From Jannaschia pohangensis (GTDB lineage Bacteria > Pseudomonadota > Alphaproteobacteria > Rhodobacterales > Rhodobacteraceae), in NCBI RefSeq assembly GCF_900113875.1, contig NZ_FORA01000001.1, forward strand, positions 1,301,925 to 1,365,924: DNA of 64,000 nucleotides. The letters are read 5' to 3'. The position numbers and the translations under genes were made by a program. Position 1 is the stretch's first letter. Every line of letters begins with the position of its first letter. Below are positions 54,690 to 62,866 of this stretch, in pieces. The notes beneath the pieces were generated by a model. The model was not told the DNA's origin and did not search any database. It saw nothing but the letters and a program-made list of their open reading frames with translations.

Positions 54690-54845
54690 TATAAAAACTG
54701 TAGATTCTACCGGAACACCATCACCCAACCAGCTAACAAGACGTTGTTTTATCTCATTTTGGGAAAGAAACCCACCGGATTGACCTGACAAGAGCCCAAG
54801 CCAGCAATGATGAGAACGGCTTTATCAGAAGACCCGGTGAGAGAC
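54690..54845 (-). pseudogene. remnant of a cassette-6-type immunity gene
   Basis: The minus strand encodes SSLTGSSDKAVLIIAGLGSC and QVNPVGFFPKM, then after a one-base frameshift EIKQRLVSWLGDGVPVESTV and FILR with a stop. The intact immunity protein at 49704-50168 ends with SSLIESADEAIFIISDQGSY, QVNPIICFPKK and EIKQRLIEWLRGGVPVGSTI. Only the 3' third is left; the 5' end is lost at the boundary with the cassette 2 immunity gene. Confidence 0.8.
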
Positions 54846-54850
54846 GACTA

Positions 54851-55156
54851 CTATAAAATTCCTCGGATTTCACGGTACCAATCCTCAAAATCGTCATTGG
54901 TATATAGAAAGATTTCTCCGTTTTCTTCGGTACGCGCGACAAGAGAGTCCGCACCCTCCAAATTAGAAACCATTGACCAGAGCTCTGGCGATGCACGTGG
55001 GGCATCATCCATCTTAATCCATCCCATGGCCCAATTTGAAACGGCTTCGCGGGTCAATGCCCCGCTAATCAATAGCCGAAGAATTTCTTCAACGGATTCC
55101 TTCGATAGGTGATCTGGTCCACTAGAATTTTCCAATATAGCTCCCCAATTCATCAA
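54851..55156 (-). CDS. putative immunity protein of orphan cassette 2
   Basis: 101 residues from an ATG (MMNWGAILENSSGPDHLSKE) overlapping the toxin-tip 3' end by 35 bases. It is acidic and soluble, ending FLYTNDDFEDWYREIRGIL; the WxxM and acidic pattern is common among small immunity proteins, but I cannot assign a family. A+T-rich like its toxin tip. Confidence 0.62.
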   Translation of the reverse strand: MMNWGAILENSSGPDHLSKESVEEILRLLISGALTREAVSNWAMGWIKMDDAPRASPELWSMVSNLEGADSLVARTEENGEIFLYTNDDFEDWYREIRGIL

Positions 55157-56072
55157 ATTGATAGTGCGTTTTGTCCGTCGGATGCAGTTGTGGCCTTACA
55201 ATTCGAACACGACCAAAACCATCGATTGTCTCCCGCCAATACCTACTCTGATTGGTGATCGCGTCGCGTTCCAATACGCCTCTGGAACCGACCATTGTCC
55301 CAGGTGTACGTGCTAGCTTTATATCATCGTAGTATCGGTACCTGCCATTCGCAAGTTGTCTGAACCCGGCTTTACCGTACCTTGCGATATCGGAAAAGTG
55401 TGTCGCAAGAGCAGCAGCCTGAGCGCTTGACTTGGGATTTAGCAGTCCAACCCGCAACGCCCCGGCCTCATCGCGTAGAAAGGCTTTGATAGCAGGGGAT
55501 TTGAATGCCAGCCCGAGCAGCTTCCCGATGCCGTGACCCGCAGCACCGAAGGCCGCGGCGCTTACGACGCCCATCGCCTCATCTGCCGTGATGCATCCGT
55601 CCGACGCTGCCATCCCGACTGCGTAGCCAGCATTCGCCGCAGTATACGCATTCATGGATGCCAGCGTCGCGTTGAAAGCTGCTTTGTTGATGGCTTTGCA
55701 GGCGTTGCTGTGGATATTCCAGCACAGCCCGGTCGGATCGGCGTTCACCTGCGGGCTTTGCCCCGCATACCCATACACGCTCGCCCCATCGACTAGCCCC
55801 AGGGGGTCGGCCTGCATGTACCGCCCCGTCGTCGGGTCGTAGTCGCGCATCCAGTTCTGGTGCAGGCCGCTCTCGGCCTGGAACCACTGTCCGGGGAAGC
55901 GCAGGTCGAGGGTGTCGCCGGTCGAGACGTGGACACCGCCGAACGGCAGGTACTCCGCCTGCCACACCACGAGGCCCGACATGTCGGTGGCGAAGACCGG
56001 CCGCCCGATGTGATCGGTGCGGACTTGATAGACCGCTTCGTCCTCGACGACGGCGACGACGGTCCCGTCCAT
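55122..56072 (-). CDS. orphan Rhs core and toxin tip, cassette 2
   Basis: 316 codons. Core: VRTDHIGRPVFATDMSGLVV, YLPFGGVHVSTGDTLDLRFP, NWMRDYDPTTGRYMQADPLG and NADPTGLCWNIHSNACKAIN, nearly identical to the full-length protein over about 150 residues. The junction motif AFLRDEAG precedes a unique tip of about 110 residues (NPKSSAQAAALATHFSDIAR, GTMVGSRGVLERDAITNQSR, LHPTDKTHYQFDELGSYIGK). It could be a nuclease or RNase, but I do not recognise it. A GTG/ATG start at the WMDG position is possible, which would give a free core-tip protein; the upstream part of the core is broken. Confidence 0.68.
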   Translation of the reverse strand: MDGTVVAVVEDEAVYQVRTDHIGRPVFATDMSGLVVWQAEYLPFGGVHVSTGDTLDLRFPGQWFQAESGLHQNWMRDYDPTTGRYMQADPLGLVDGASVYGYAGQSPQVNADPTGLCWNIHSNACKAINKAAFNATLASMNAYTAANAGYAVGMAASDGCITADEAMGVVSAAAFGAAGHGIGKLLGLAFKSPAIKAFLRDEAGALRVGLLNPKSSAQAAALATHFSDIARYGKAGFRQLANGRYRYYDDIKLARTPGTMVGSRGVLERDAITNQSRYWRETIDGFGRVRIVRPQLHPTDKTHYQFDELGSYIGKF

Positions 56073-56425
56073 CCAGACGTATTCCCGCAGCAGCGGGGAG
56101 GAAGGTCCGCCGCGGCATGCCGCTCTCGTCGATGCGGATCAGGCGGTTGCTGTCGAACGGATAGATATAGGCGGCGGTAACCGTCGTGCCGCCCGCGGGC
56201 GTCGACATCAGTGATACCCGGTTGCCGAGCCCGTCATAGTCGTAGAGGAACTGACCGTAGGTCCCAGTCGCCCCGGTCAGCATCTGGCGCGCGTCGTAGC
56301 CGAAGATCTCGCCCGCGCCCGGACCCGCTAGCACAACTGTCTGAGCAAGATCGTCCCGCGCGGTATACGACAGGTCCACGTCCCTGAGCGCCGTACCACC
56401 GATCATGTCGGTCTGGCCCGTCAGG
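56073..56425 (-). pseudogene. upstream core part of cassette 2, with internal deletion
   Basis: Homology to the full-length protein begins at LTGQTDMIGGTALRDVDLSY, immediately at the stop codon of the cassette 1 immunity gene, and continues through GYDARQMLTGATGTYGQFLY to DSNRLIRIDESGMPRRTFL. Near 56098 it jumps to LLREYVWMDG, deleting about 85 residues of the intact protein and shifting the frame. Confidence 0.75.
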
Positions 56426-56984
56426 CCATGTCCCCGAACTGATTGATCGGCGAGGGGTCGATATCGACTTTCAGGACCTCAAGGGAACCAGCGCGATGCA
56501 GGTATGTCATGTCGCGGTCGAACTCGAACCCCCAAAGACTTTGTTCAAGTACAAGAATATCGCACCCAACCTTCACACCCTCGGCATGCACATGGACCGT
56601 AGCGAGGATGACGGTCTCGGAGTACGGATAGGAGAACATTTTCTTTCGCTTGAAAGAGAGACCAAAAGGGGTGCTCTTATAAAGGATCGTCTCCGAAGAC
56701 CGTTTGTAGCACATCCTGTTGACGTAGTTGATTTCCTTCATCTGAGATCGAACGATCTCGGCCGTCTCCTCCGGCCAATGCTCCACGGCGATATCCAGAA
56801 TGGCGCTTTCGAAAGGCGAGATGAGCGGCTCACCCCTTGCAACCCTCAAGAGTGTGCGCGGAACATCCCAGACCAAGTACCACACCGGCTGGAATATGAC
56901 GAATGGATTTATCCACCACCATGGTGTCTCAGGCGGGTCGCTGTAGACGACATCCTTCTTTATGAGTGCATCTCGCTTAGGCAT
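56421..56984 (-). CDS. putative immunity protein of orphan cassette 1
   Basis: 187 residues from the ATG at 56984, 23 bases after the tip stop. The sequence MPKRDALIKKDVVYSDPPET is followed by an aromatic segment (WWWINPFVIFQPVWYLVWDV) that may associate with the membrane, then a soluble part ending SPINQFGDMA. Family not recognised; role inferred from its place. Confidence 0.6.
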   Translation of the reverse strand: MPKRDALIKKDVVYSDPPETPWWWINPFVIFQPVWYLVWDVPRTLLRVARGEPLISPFESAILDIAVEHWPEETAEIVRSQMKEINYVNRMCYKRSSETILYKSTPFGLSFKRKKMFSYPYSETVILATVHVHAEGVKVGCDILVLEQSLWGFEFDRDMTYLHRAGSLEVLKVDIDPSPINQFGDMA

Positions 56985-57007
56985 GCGCCGCCACCGTCCA
57001 GGCCAGA

Positions 57008-57922
57008 CTACTCACTGATCGCTCCGGAGGACAGACCGGTCGCCGCGCCGCCCCAAAGCCAGACCGGCGTGCGGAGAGCAGTCTGAAAACCGCCATCGGA
57101 ATAATTCCCACGCCGAGCTTGATGAAAAAGCGATCCAAGTCGACGTTTATTCTGCTGGCTGAGAAACCTGAACGCCCCCGGATCGGTCCGCGCATGGAAC
57201 CGCCAGGTCACGTGGGACGAGTTCAGCGGGGAGCGCGAGAACCACCGGCTCACTGGGCTGGTCCAGTTCTTCGTCGCGGATCGCGCGAACCAATGGCTAT
57301 CCTCGAAGAATGCGTTCAATCGAGTGCTGTTTCTCCAGTTCACGACTTTTCCAATGCCATAGCGCTTGAGCAGCGGATTGGCAAAGCGCCCCACGTTGCT
57401 CAAGCCGCCCGGAATGGCTCCAAGCAGATACGCATTCGCGCCCCTACGCCAGTCATAGGCTGTCACATCGCCGCAATTCTCGACCGTCTGAACCGCTGCG
57501 TCGATCGCCCAACTGATCAAGATGCCGGCAGCGATGACGGCTGGAACGATTTCTCCCGTCGGATCGGTATGCACCATCGGCGAGGACAGGGCGTAGGCGT
57601 AGACCGACGCGCCGTTGATCAGCCCCAGCGGATCGGCCTGCATGTAGCGTCCCGTCGTCGGGTCGTAGTCGCGCATCCAGTTCTGGTGCAGGCCGCTCTC
57701 GGACTGGAACCATTGGCCCGGAAAGCGCAGGTCGATCGGGGCGCCGGACAACACCTGCCGGACGCCACCGAACGGCAGGTAGGACACTTCCCAGACCTTC
57801 ACGCCCAGGTCGTTCGTCGCGAATACCGGACGCCCAATGTGGTCGGTGCGCACGTGGTAGAGTTCCCCGCCCTCGATCACGGCAATCACCCGGCCTTCGA
57901 GCCAGATGTATTCGCGCAAGAG
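57008..57922 (-). CDS. orphan Rhs core and toxin tip, cassette 1
   Basis: About 304 codons, uninterrupted. Core homology starts at LLREYIWLEGRVIAVIEGGE, slightly diverged from the full-length gene (FGGVRQVLSGAPIDLRFPGQ), through MRDYDPTTGRYMQADPLGL and HTDPTGEI. The tip has a hydrophobic segment (AVIAAGILISWAIDAAV) and a basic aromatic C-terminal part (NSSHVTWRFHARTDPGAFRF, SLFHQARRGNYSDGGFQTAL). Activity unknown. It has only a TTG as possible start and no secretion signal. Confidence 0.68.
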   Translation of the reverse strand, partial: LLREYIWLEGRVIAVIEGGELYHVRTDHIGRPVFATNDLGVKVWEVSYLPFGGVRQVLSGAPIDLRFPGQWFQSESGLHQNWMRDYDPTTGRYMQADPLGLINGASVYAYALSSPMVHTDPTGEIVPAVIAAGILISWAIDAAVQTVENCGDVTAYDWRRGANAYLLGAIPGGLSNVGRFANPLLKRYGIGKVVNWRNSTRLNAFFEDSHWFARSATKNWTSPVSRWFSRSPLNSSHVTWRFHARTDPGAFRFLSQQNKRRLGSLFHQARRGNYSDGGFQTALRTPVWLWGGAATGLSSGAISE

Positions 57923-58012
57923 GCTCCACGGGGCGGCAGGGTCGTTTTTGAACCGTTGCTATACAGCTTGGACTACCATGCACGCGACTAGCAAAATTTT
58001 TCGTCACTTCGC

Positions 58013-58303
58013 TCACATAGCAATGCTGCTTTCGGTCCTTACTATATGTATAACGTACCCCTCATTTTCATTTTCAAGCAAGCCGCTTGTACACCAAACG
58101 CCACTGGTGGCCTCAACAGCGACTGGGCGATCATCATCATTGTTGTCGATTGAAACTCCCAACTCCTCAAACACAACGCTATTGAAGCGTGAAACAAATT
58201 CATCAAAACTCCTTCCGGAAAATTGATGTATATATATAGCGCCCTTAAGGTTCGTAAATACAGTGTACAAAAATGATCTATCGCCGGGTGTTGTTACGTC
58301 CAT
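58013..58303 (-). CDS. putative immunity protein of the full-length Rhs toxin
   Basis: 96 residues from the ATG at 58303 (GGAG upstream), overlapping the rhs stop by 26 bases; a TTG at 58372 would add 23 residues. It is a small acidic soluble protein (FLYTVFTNLKGAIYIHQFSG, SFDEFVSRFNSVVFEELGVS, IDNNDDDRPVAVEA). Overlap with the toxin gene and size fit a cognate immunity protein; the family is not recognised. Confidence 0.68.
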   Translation of the reverse strand: MDVTTPGDRSFLYTVFTNLKGAIYIHQFSGRSFDEFVSRFNSVVFEELGVSIDNNDDDRPVAVEATSGVWCTSGLLENENEGYVIHIVRTESSIAM

Positions 58304-61300
58304 GGGTTTCTGATCTCCGTCGTTGATCCAAAAGTCTACGTATCTCACGGTTAATCCGAGCGAGTTGATCAAGATCCTGTGGCGTTTTCATCCTCTTGCT
58401 GCTCAACGCGTCTCTTCGGGCACGTGCATCCACTAATTGAGCATCAATAATCTCGACATTAGTTCTTTTTCCATCGTTCCGTCCACCACCCCGTGTGCCT
58501 TTCAATCCTTTTCCACCTCGCGCCATCCGAAGCACTGGATCAAATATTCTTAACTGTGAAAGCAGCTCAACTCCAATCGAAGCGGCTTCTTCCGCTGTTA
58601 TACATCCATCAGCCGCGGCGACTCCTGCGGCATATCCTAGTACTCCAGCTGCATAAGCCTGCGCTCCCTGACCCATTCTGGCGAGCGTTGCGTTGAAGCG
58701 CGCCTTGTTGACCCCCTTGCAGGCGTTGCTGTGGATATTCCAGCACAGCCCGGTTGGATCGGCGTTCACCTGCGGGCTTTGCCCGGCATACCCATACACG
58801 CTCGCCCCATCCACGAGCCCCAGGGGGTCGGCCTGCATGTAGCGCCCCGTCGTCGGGTCGTAATCCCGCATCCAGTTCTGATGCAGGCCGCTCTCGGACT
58901 GGAACCATTGGCCCGGAAAGCGCAGGTCGAGGGTGTCGCCGGTAGAGACATGCACCCCGCCGAATGGCAGGTACTCCGCCTGCCACACCACGAGGCCCGA
59001 CATGTCGGTTGCGAAGACCGGCCGCCCGATGTGATCGGTGCGGACGTTATAGACCGCCCCGTCCTCGATGACGGCGACGACGGTCCCGTCCATCCAGACG
59101 TATTCCCGCAGCAGCGTCGTCGTCCCCGTCAGGTGGTCGATCTCGTATTCCGCGATCCGGTTGCCCTCGATGTCGTGGATCGAGTGGATGGTCTTCTGCT
59201 CCTGCGTCATGCGGCGGACGTGCTGCTGACCCAAGCCGTTGTAGAAGTACTCCGCCTGCACCACCCCGTTGACAGACAGCGAGGACATGCGCCCGGCCGC
59301 GTCATAGGCATAGCCGTACGCCGTGCCGCTGCGGTCGTCGTAGGTCACGTTCCCCGCCGCATCGTGGAGGAAGGTCCGACGCGGCATGCCGTCTTCGTCG
59401 ATGCGGATCAGCCGATTGCTGTCGGTCGGGAATATATAGGCGTCGGTGACCATCGTGCCGCCTGCGGGCGTCGACATCAGCGATGTCCGGTTGCCGACCC
59501 CGTCATATCCAAAGAGCAAAGAACCATAGGGTCCTGTCGCCCCAGACAGCATGGCCCGGGCGTCGTACTGGAAGCTCTCGGTGCCGCCCGCGCCGGCCAG
59601 CACGGTTTTCTGGGCAAGATTGCTGCGGGCGGTGTAGGACAGATCGATGTCGCGCATGGCCGCGCCGCCAGCCGTGTCTGTCTGACCGGTCAGTCGATAG
59701 CCGGCATCATATTCGGCCACATAGGTCGATCCGTCGGCACGGGTGAGCGTCACAAGCGGGCCAAAGGGAAGATGCTCCGCCCCGTCCACCACAGATATTG
59801 TTGGCGGAAAGGTCCGATTTGGATTGCGCGGCCTGCGCACGTCGACATCCGTGATCTGGTTGGCGTCGTCATACGAATAGGTAACACGCGTTCCAGACGG
59901 ATAGGTCACCGACGAGACCAATCCTTCATCATCAGCGCTGTACTGCGTCTGATACTGGGTTCCCTCGATATGGCGTCGCTGGCGAAACACCGTCCCGTTC
60001 GACGCGAAGATATTGTAGATGCTGCCGAACTGATCGTAGAGATGCGTCAGCATTCCTTTCGCGGCAGTGCTGCTGTTGAAGCCATCATATTGCATCGTGA
60101 AATCGAGAGCGGGCGAGGCCGGGAAGCGGCGTGCCAGCAGACGACCGCCATCATCGTATTCGTAGGTTGTCACGATACCGCGTGCATCCGTCATGCTCGT
60201 GACAAGACCCCGGCTGTCGTACGTATAGGACATGGTTCCGCGGTCGGCCGACGTCTCCGTCACAACCTCGCCGAAACCATTGTATGTGGACACCGTTTCC
60301 ATCGACCGCGGGTCGGTGAATCGTGTCATCTGATCGTTGTCGTTGTGCTCGATGAAGGTGACGTAGCCCAGCTCATCGGTTGTCGCGGCAAGGCGGTTCA
60401 GGGCATCGAACACGTTGTCGCGCTGGCTGCCAATCGGATCCGTCGTCTGGATCGGATTGTCCTCGACGTCATAGCTGATCGTGATGGCCGCGTTCTCGAA
60501 GTTGGCCATCTGCATGACGCGCCCGAGTTCGTCGAACTGCGCTGTCTCAAAGAAAGTCAAGGCGTCGGCACCGTCGCGATACTCCGTCCGCGTGATATTC
60601 CCCAAGGCGTCATGTTCAAACACCATCGCCTCCCCGAGAGGATTGACGGTGCGGGTCAACCGACGCGCTGCATCATATTCAAAGGACCAGGTGTTTCCAT
60701 TCGTATCCGTCGTTGATGTGAGCTGTCCAATCTCATCGTAGACAAACGAAGTTGTCCGAGCATCGCCGCCCGGATCGCGCGTTGACGAAACCAGCTGTCC
60801 CTCGAAATCATAGGCAAAATCATATATGATTCCATCTGGCCCAATCACCCGGCCAGGTTGGCCAAGCGACGTGTAATTCAAATATTCCGTCACGAGGCCG
60901 TTGGCGTCTGTCGATCTAGCAAGCGTGCCGTCGTCATTGTATTCATAGACTTCGATGTCAAAAACACCGCTGGCGGATAGCCCGGGCCCATCTATTGATG
61001 AAACAACCTTCAATCCACTTGCAAGAGTTTCATAGGCTATGGTCGTTGTTCTTGACTCACCTACACTTGGACTACTTGTGAGAACATCCGTCTGCGTATG
61101 CGATATAATCAAGCCATTTGCATCGTATTCAAATTCTTCGCGCAGATGGGATGTTTCCCGAAGAATTGGAAGTCGGAAAGCTGGATGCCATTCAAAAGTC
61201 GTTACGCGAGGGGAAACCCCATTCGAGTCTTCGGTGACCGTCTTCACCAGTCCACGACGACCAGGCCCATATTGGCGTTGCAACGGGTGAGTGCCGTCTG

Positions 61301-62846
61301 GATCTTCGAAATAAGAATAACTTGTAACACTACCGTTCCGCGCGGTGCGCGCGACAACGAGACTGTTGTTGTCGCCGTATTCCTGTGCGGTCGTCGTAGC
61401 CAGGCAGTTCGCTGTAGCAATGCCGTCGATGTCAGTCAGTTCTCGGTCAGCGCCCAAACCCTGGAAGCGGTACTGGGTTGTTCTTCCAAGGGCATTGGTC
61501 GACTGCACGATAGAAACATCTGACGGTTCCCCGTCCACTGGCGCTACTTCCAAAAATGTATACTGATCCGCGCCACCGTTGTGAGACGTAGACGTGACGG
61601 GAGGCCAATTTCGGAGGGGATCCGATGCGTAAGAAAATGTTGCGAACGGAACGCCCTGATAGTTTCCGCCAGATCGCGCGTCCCAAACGGCCGTCAAGCC
61701 AGGCGTTTGGAATGGTTCACCAAACTCATATCCATACTGATGCTGAACTTCCGAACCACCAATCACGAGATCATCAAGCGTAACCGCTGTCAGAACGGGG
61801 AGAGAACTCGAGGCAGTTACCGGGTTCTCAGCGAAGTCGTATCGAAGGGCGAGTTCAGGGCCGAACGTCGAGCCGTCATAGTCTGTGTCAATTTCGATAC
61901 GACGAATAACGGATCGTGTGGTGTTCTGAAGGCCATTTTCGGCGCCGTCAGCCCAAAAAATGCGATACATCTGCCCACGATTGTCATAAACATCATTCAA
62001 GAGACCAGTTGTGTTGAAGACCTTTGTTACTTCATAGCCATCGGACCACGTCGTCTTGAAGTGCCGAAAAGGAACGCCAACGGCGGTGCTGTTACGCTCG
62101 AAGTACCTTATCGTCGTTCCATTTTCAGTGATTGATGTGGAACTTGCAATCTGGAGACTGGCCCCCGGATTGCTAAGCATTACGAAATGATGCTCATCAC
62201 TTAACGGAGTCCTGTTTGAATTCCATCTGAGCCGCAGCCCGCTGGCGTCGGAATACGCATAGCTTCTTTGGTTGCCAGTTCCATCCTCAGTCAAAAACTG
62301 CTCAAAGTTCGCGCGCCAGACGCCGGCGAATCCCAATGTGACTTGATCACTGGCTCGGAAAAGGTTGTCAGAACGGTAGGTCCTGGAAATGTGAAATCTG
62401 GGATCCTTTAAAGAGATCCAGTCAAAGGCACTTTCAGATTTAATTAGTTCCGGCAGCAACGTCGGATTTCCGACCAAACAAGAATCAAGTAGTGATTCCG
62501 GGTACGCGCACGATCCTGCTGTTGGGCCCGCATCTCCATCCCGAAGGCAAAAAGTTCCTATACCTACCAAAGTGACGCCCGAAGCGCCGGTACTAGCATC
62601 ATCATAATGACATTGGCCAGAAGTGGTGGAAACTGGGGTGTACTCAGAAAAGATTACTGGTGAGCCGCCATTGTCCTGCGCTTCGCTGTCTTCAAGCTGA
62701 AGACACATAGCTGTCGGCGTCGAAAAGTCGCCCGGATCGAGGCCGTTTTCGCCTAAGTAGTTGAGACTTGGAGCCCAAAAGGTAATATCACGCTCTGCCG
62801 CAGCTTGGCCATCTGCAACAAAAACGAAAAAAATGCAGAAGCACAA
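58278..62846 (-). CDS. full-length Rhs/YD-repeat polymorphic toxin with secretory N terminus
   Basis: 1522 residues from a TTG at 62846. The first 16 residues are hydrophobic and end ADGQA|AAERD, resembling a signal peptide without its basic start. A DUF6531-like segment follows (NPTLLPELIKSESAFDWISL, KDPRFHISRTYRSD near 130-165). YD repeats run from about 430 to 1180 (YNDDGTLARSTDANG; YEYDDGGRLLARRF; YDSRGLVTSMTDARG). The Rhs core (YVWMDGTVVAVIEDGAVYNV, DYDPTTGRYMQADPLGLVDG) ends at DPTGL near 1367. The last 80 residues (TNVEIIDAQLVDARARRDAL, QRRRSETHGRNNTRR) form a basic toxin tip of unknown activity. Such proteins build a shell that encloses the tip. No VgrG or PAAR domain is seen. Confidence 0.88.
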   Translation of the reverse strand: MCFCIFFVFVADGQAAAERDITFWAPSLNYLGENGLDPGDFSTPTAMCLQLEDSEAQDNGGSPVIFSEYTPVSTTSGQCHYDDASTGASGVTLVGIGTFCLRDGDAGPTAGSCAYPESLLDSCLVGNPTLLPELIKSESAFDWISLKDPRFHISRTYRSDNLFRASDQVTLGFAGVWRANFEQFLTEDGTGNQRSYAYSDASGLRLRWNSNRTPLSDEHHFVMLSNPGASLQIASSTSITENGTTIRYFERNSTAVGVPFRHFKTTWSDGYEVTKVFNTTGLLNDVYDNRGQMYRIFWADGAENGLQNTTRSVIRRIEIDTDYDGSTFGPELALRYDFAENPVTASSSLPVLTAVTLDDLVIGGSEVQHQYGYEFGEPFQTPGLTAVWDARSGGNYQGVPFATFSYASDPLRNWPPVTSTSHNGGADQYTFLEVAPVDGEPSDVSIVQSTNALGRTTQYRFQGLGADRELTDIDGIATANCLATTTAQEYGDNNSLVVARTARNGSVTSYSYFEDPDGTHPLQRQYGPGRRGLVKTVTEDSNGVSPRVTTFEWHPAFRLPILRETSHLREEFEYDANGLIISHTQTDVLTSSPSVGESRTTTIAYETLASGLKVVSSIDGPGLSASGVFDIEVYEYNDDGTLARSTDANGLVTEYLNYTSLGQPGRVIGPDGIIYDFAYDFEGQLVSSTRDPGGDARTTSFVYDEIGQLTSTTDTNGNTWSFEYDAARRLTRTVNPLGEAMVFEHDALGNITRTEYRDGADALTFFETAQFDELGRVMQMANFENAAITISYDVEDNPIQTTDPIGSQRDNVFDALNRLAATTDELGYVTFIEHNDNDQMTRFTDPRSMETVSTYNGFGEVVTETSADRGTMSYTYDSRGLVTSMTDARGIVTTYEYDDGGRLLARRFPASPALDFTMQYDGFNSSTAAKGMLTHLYDQFGSIYNIFASNGTVFRQRRHIEGTQYQTQYSADDEGLVSSVTYPSGTRVTYSYDDANQITDVDVRRPRNPNRTFPPTISVVDGAEHLPFGPLVTLTRADGSTYVAEYDAGYRLTGQTDTAGGAAMRDIDLSYTARSNLAQKTVLAGAGGTESFQYDARAMLSGATGPYGSLLFGYDGVGNRTSLMSTPAGGTMVTDAYIFPTDSNRLIRIDEDGMPRRTFLHDAAGNVTYDDRSGTAYGYAYDAAGRMSSLSVNGVVQAEYFYNGLGQQHVRRMTQEQKTIHSIHDIEGNRIAEYEIDHLTGTTTLLREYVWMDGTVVAVIEDGAVYNVRTDHIGRPVFATDMSGLVVWQAEYLPFGGVHVSTGDTLDLRFPGQWFQSESGLHQNWMRDYDPTTGRYMQADPLGLVDGASVYGYAGQSPQVNADPTGLCWNIHSNACKGVNKARFNATLARMGQGAQAYAAGVLGYAAGVAAADGCITAEEAASIGVELLSQLRIFDPVLRMARGGKGLKGTRGGGRNDGKRTNVEIIDAQLVDARARRDALSSKRMKTPQDLDQLARINREIRRLLDQRRRSETHGRNNTRR
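62827..62833 (-). other. T7 tract splitting the rhs signal peptide frame
   Basis: A GTG at 62866, preceded by GGGGAAG at 62872-62878, opens MKKNILSCASAFF in a frame that leaves the rhs frame at this seven-T run. With eight T the reading would be MKKNILSCASAFFFVFVADG then QAAAERD, a textbook signal peptide joined in frame to the rhs protein. As written, translation must use the TTG at 62846 (directly after an in-frame TAG) or slip by -1 on the T-run. Confidence 0.6.
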
Positions 62847-62866
62847 CTAAGTATATTCTTCTTCAC

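Noticed and set aside
49530..58300. CRISPR or other array of regular short repeats
   Set aside because: The repeats are long coding Rhs-core segments (100-900 bases) at irregular intervals, not short direct repeats with spacers.
58731..60716. Plus-strand open frame of 661 codons opposite the rhs gene
   Set aside because: It mirrors the repetitive codon pattern of the rhs core on the other strand; fragments recur opposite every orphan core, which shows it is a shadow.
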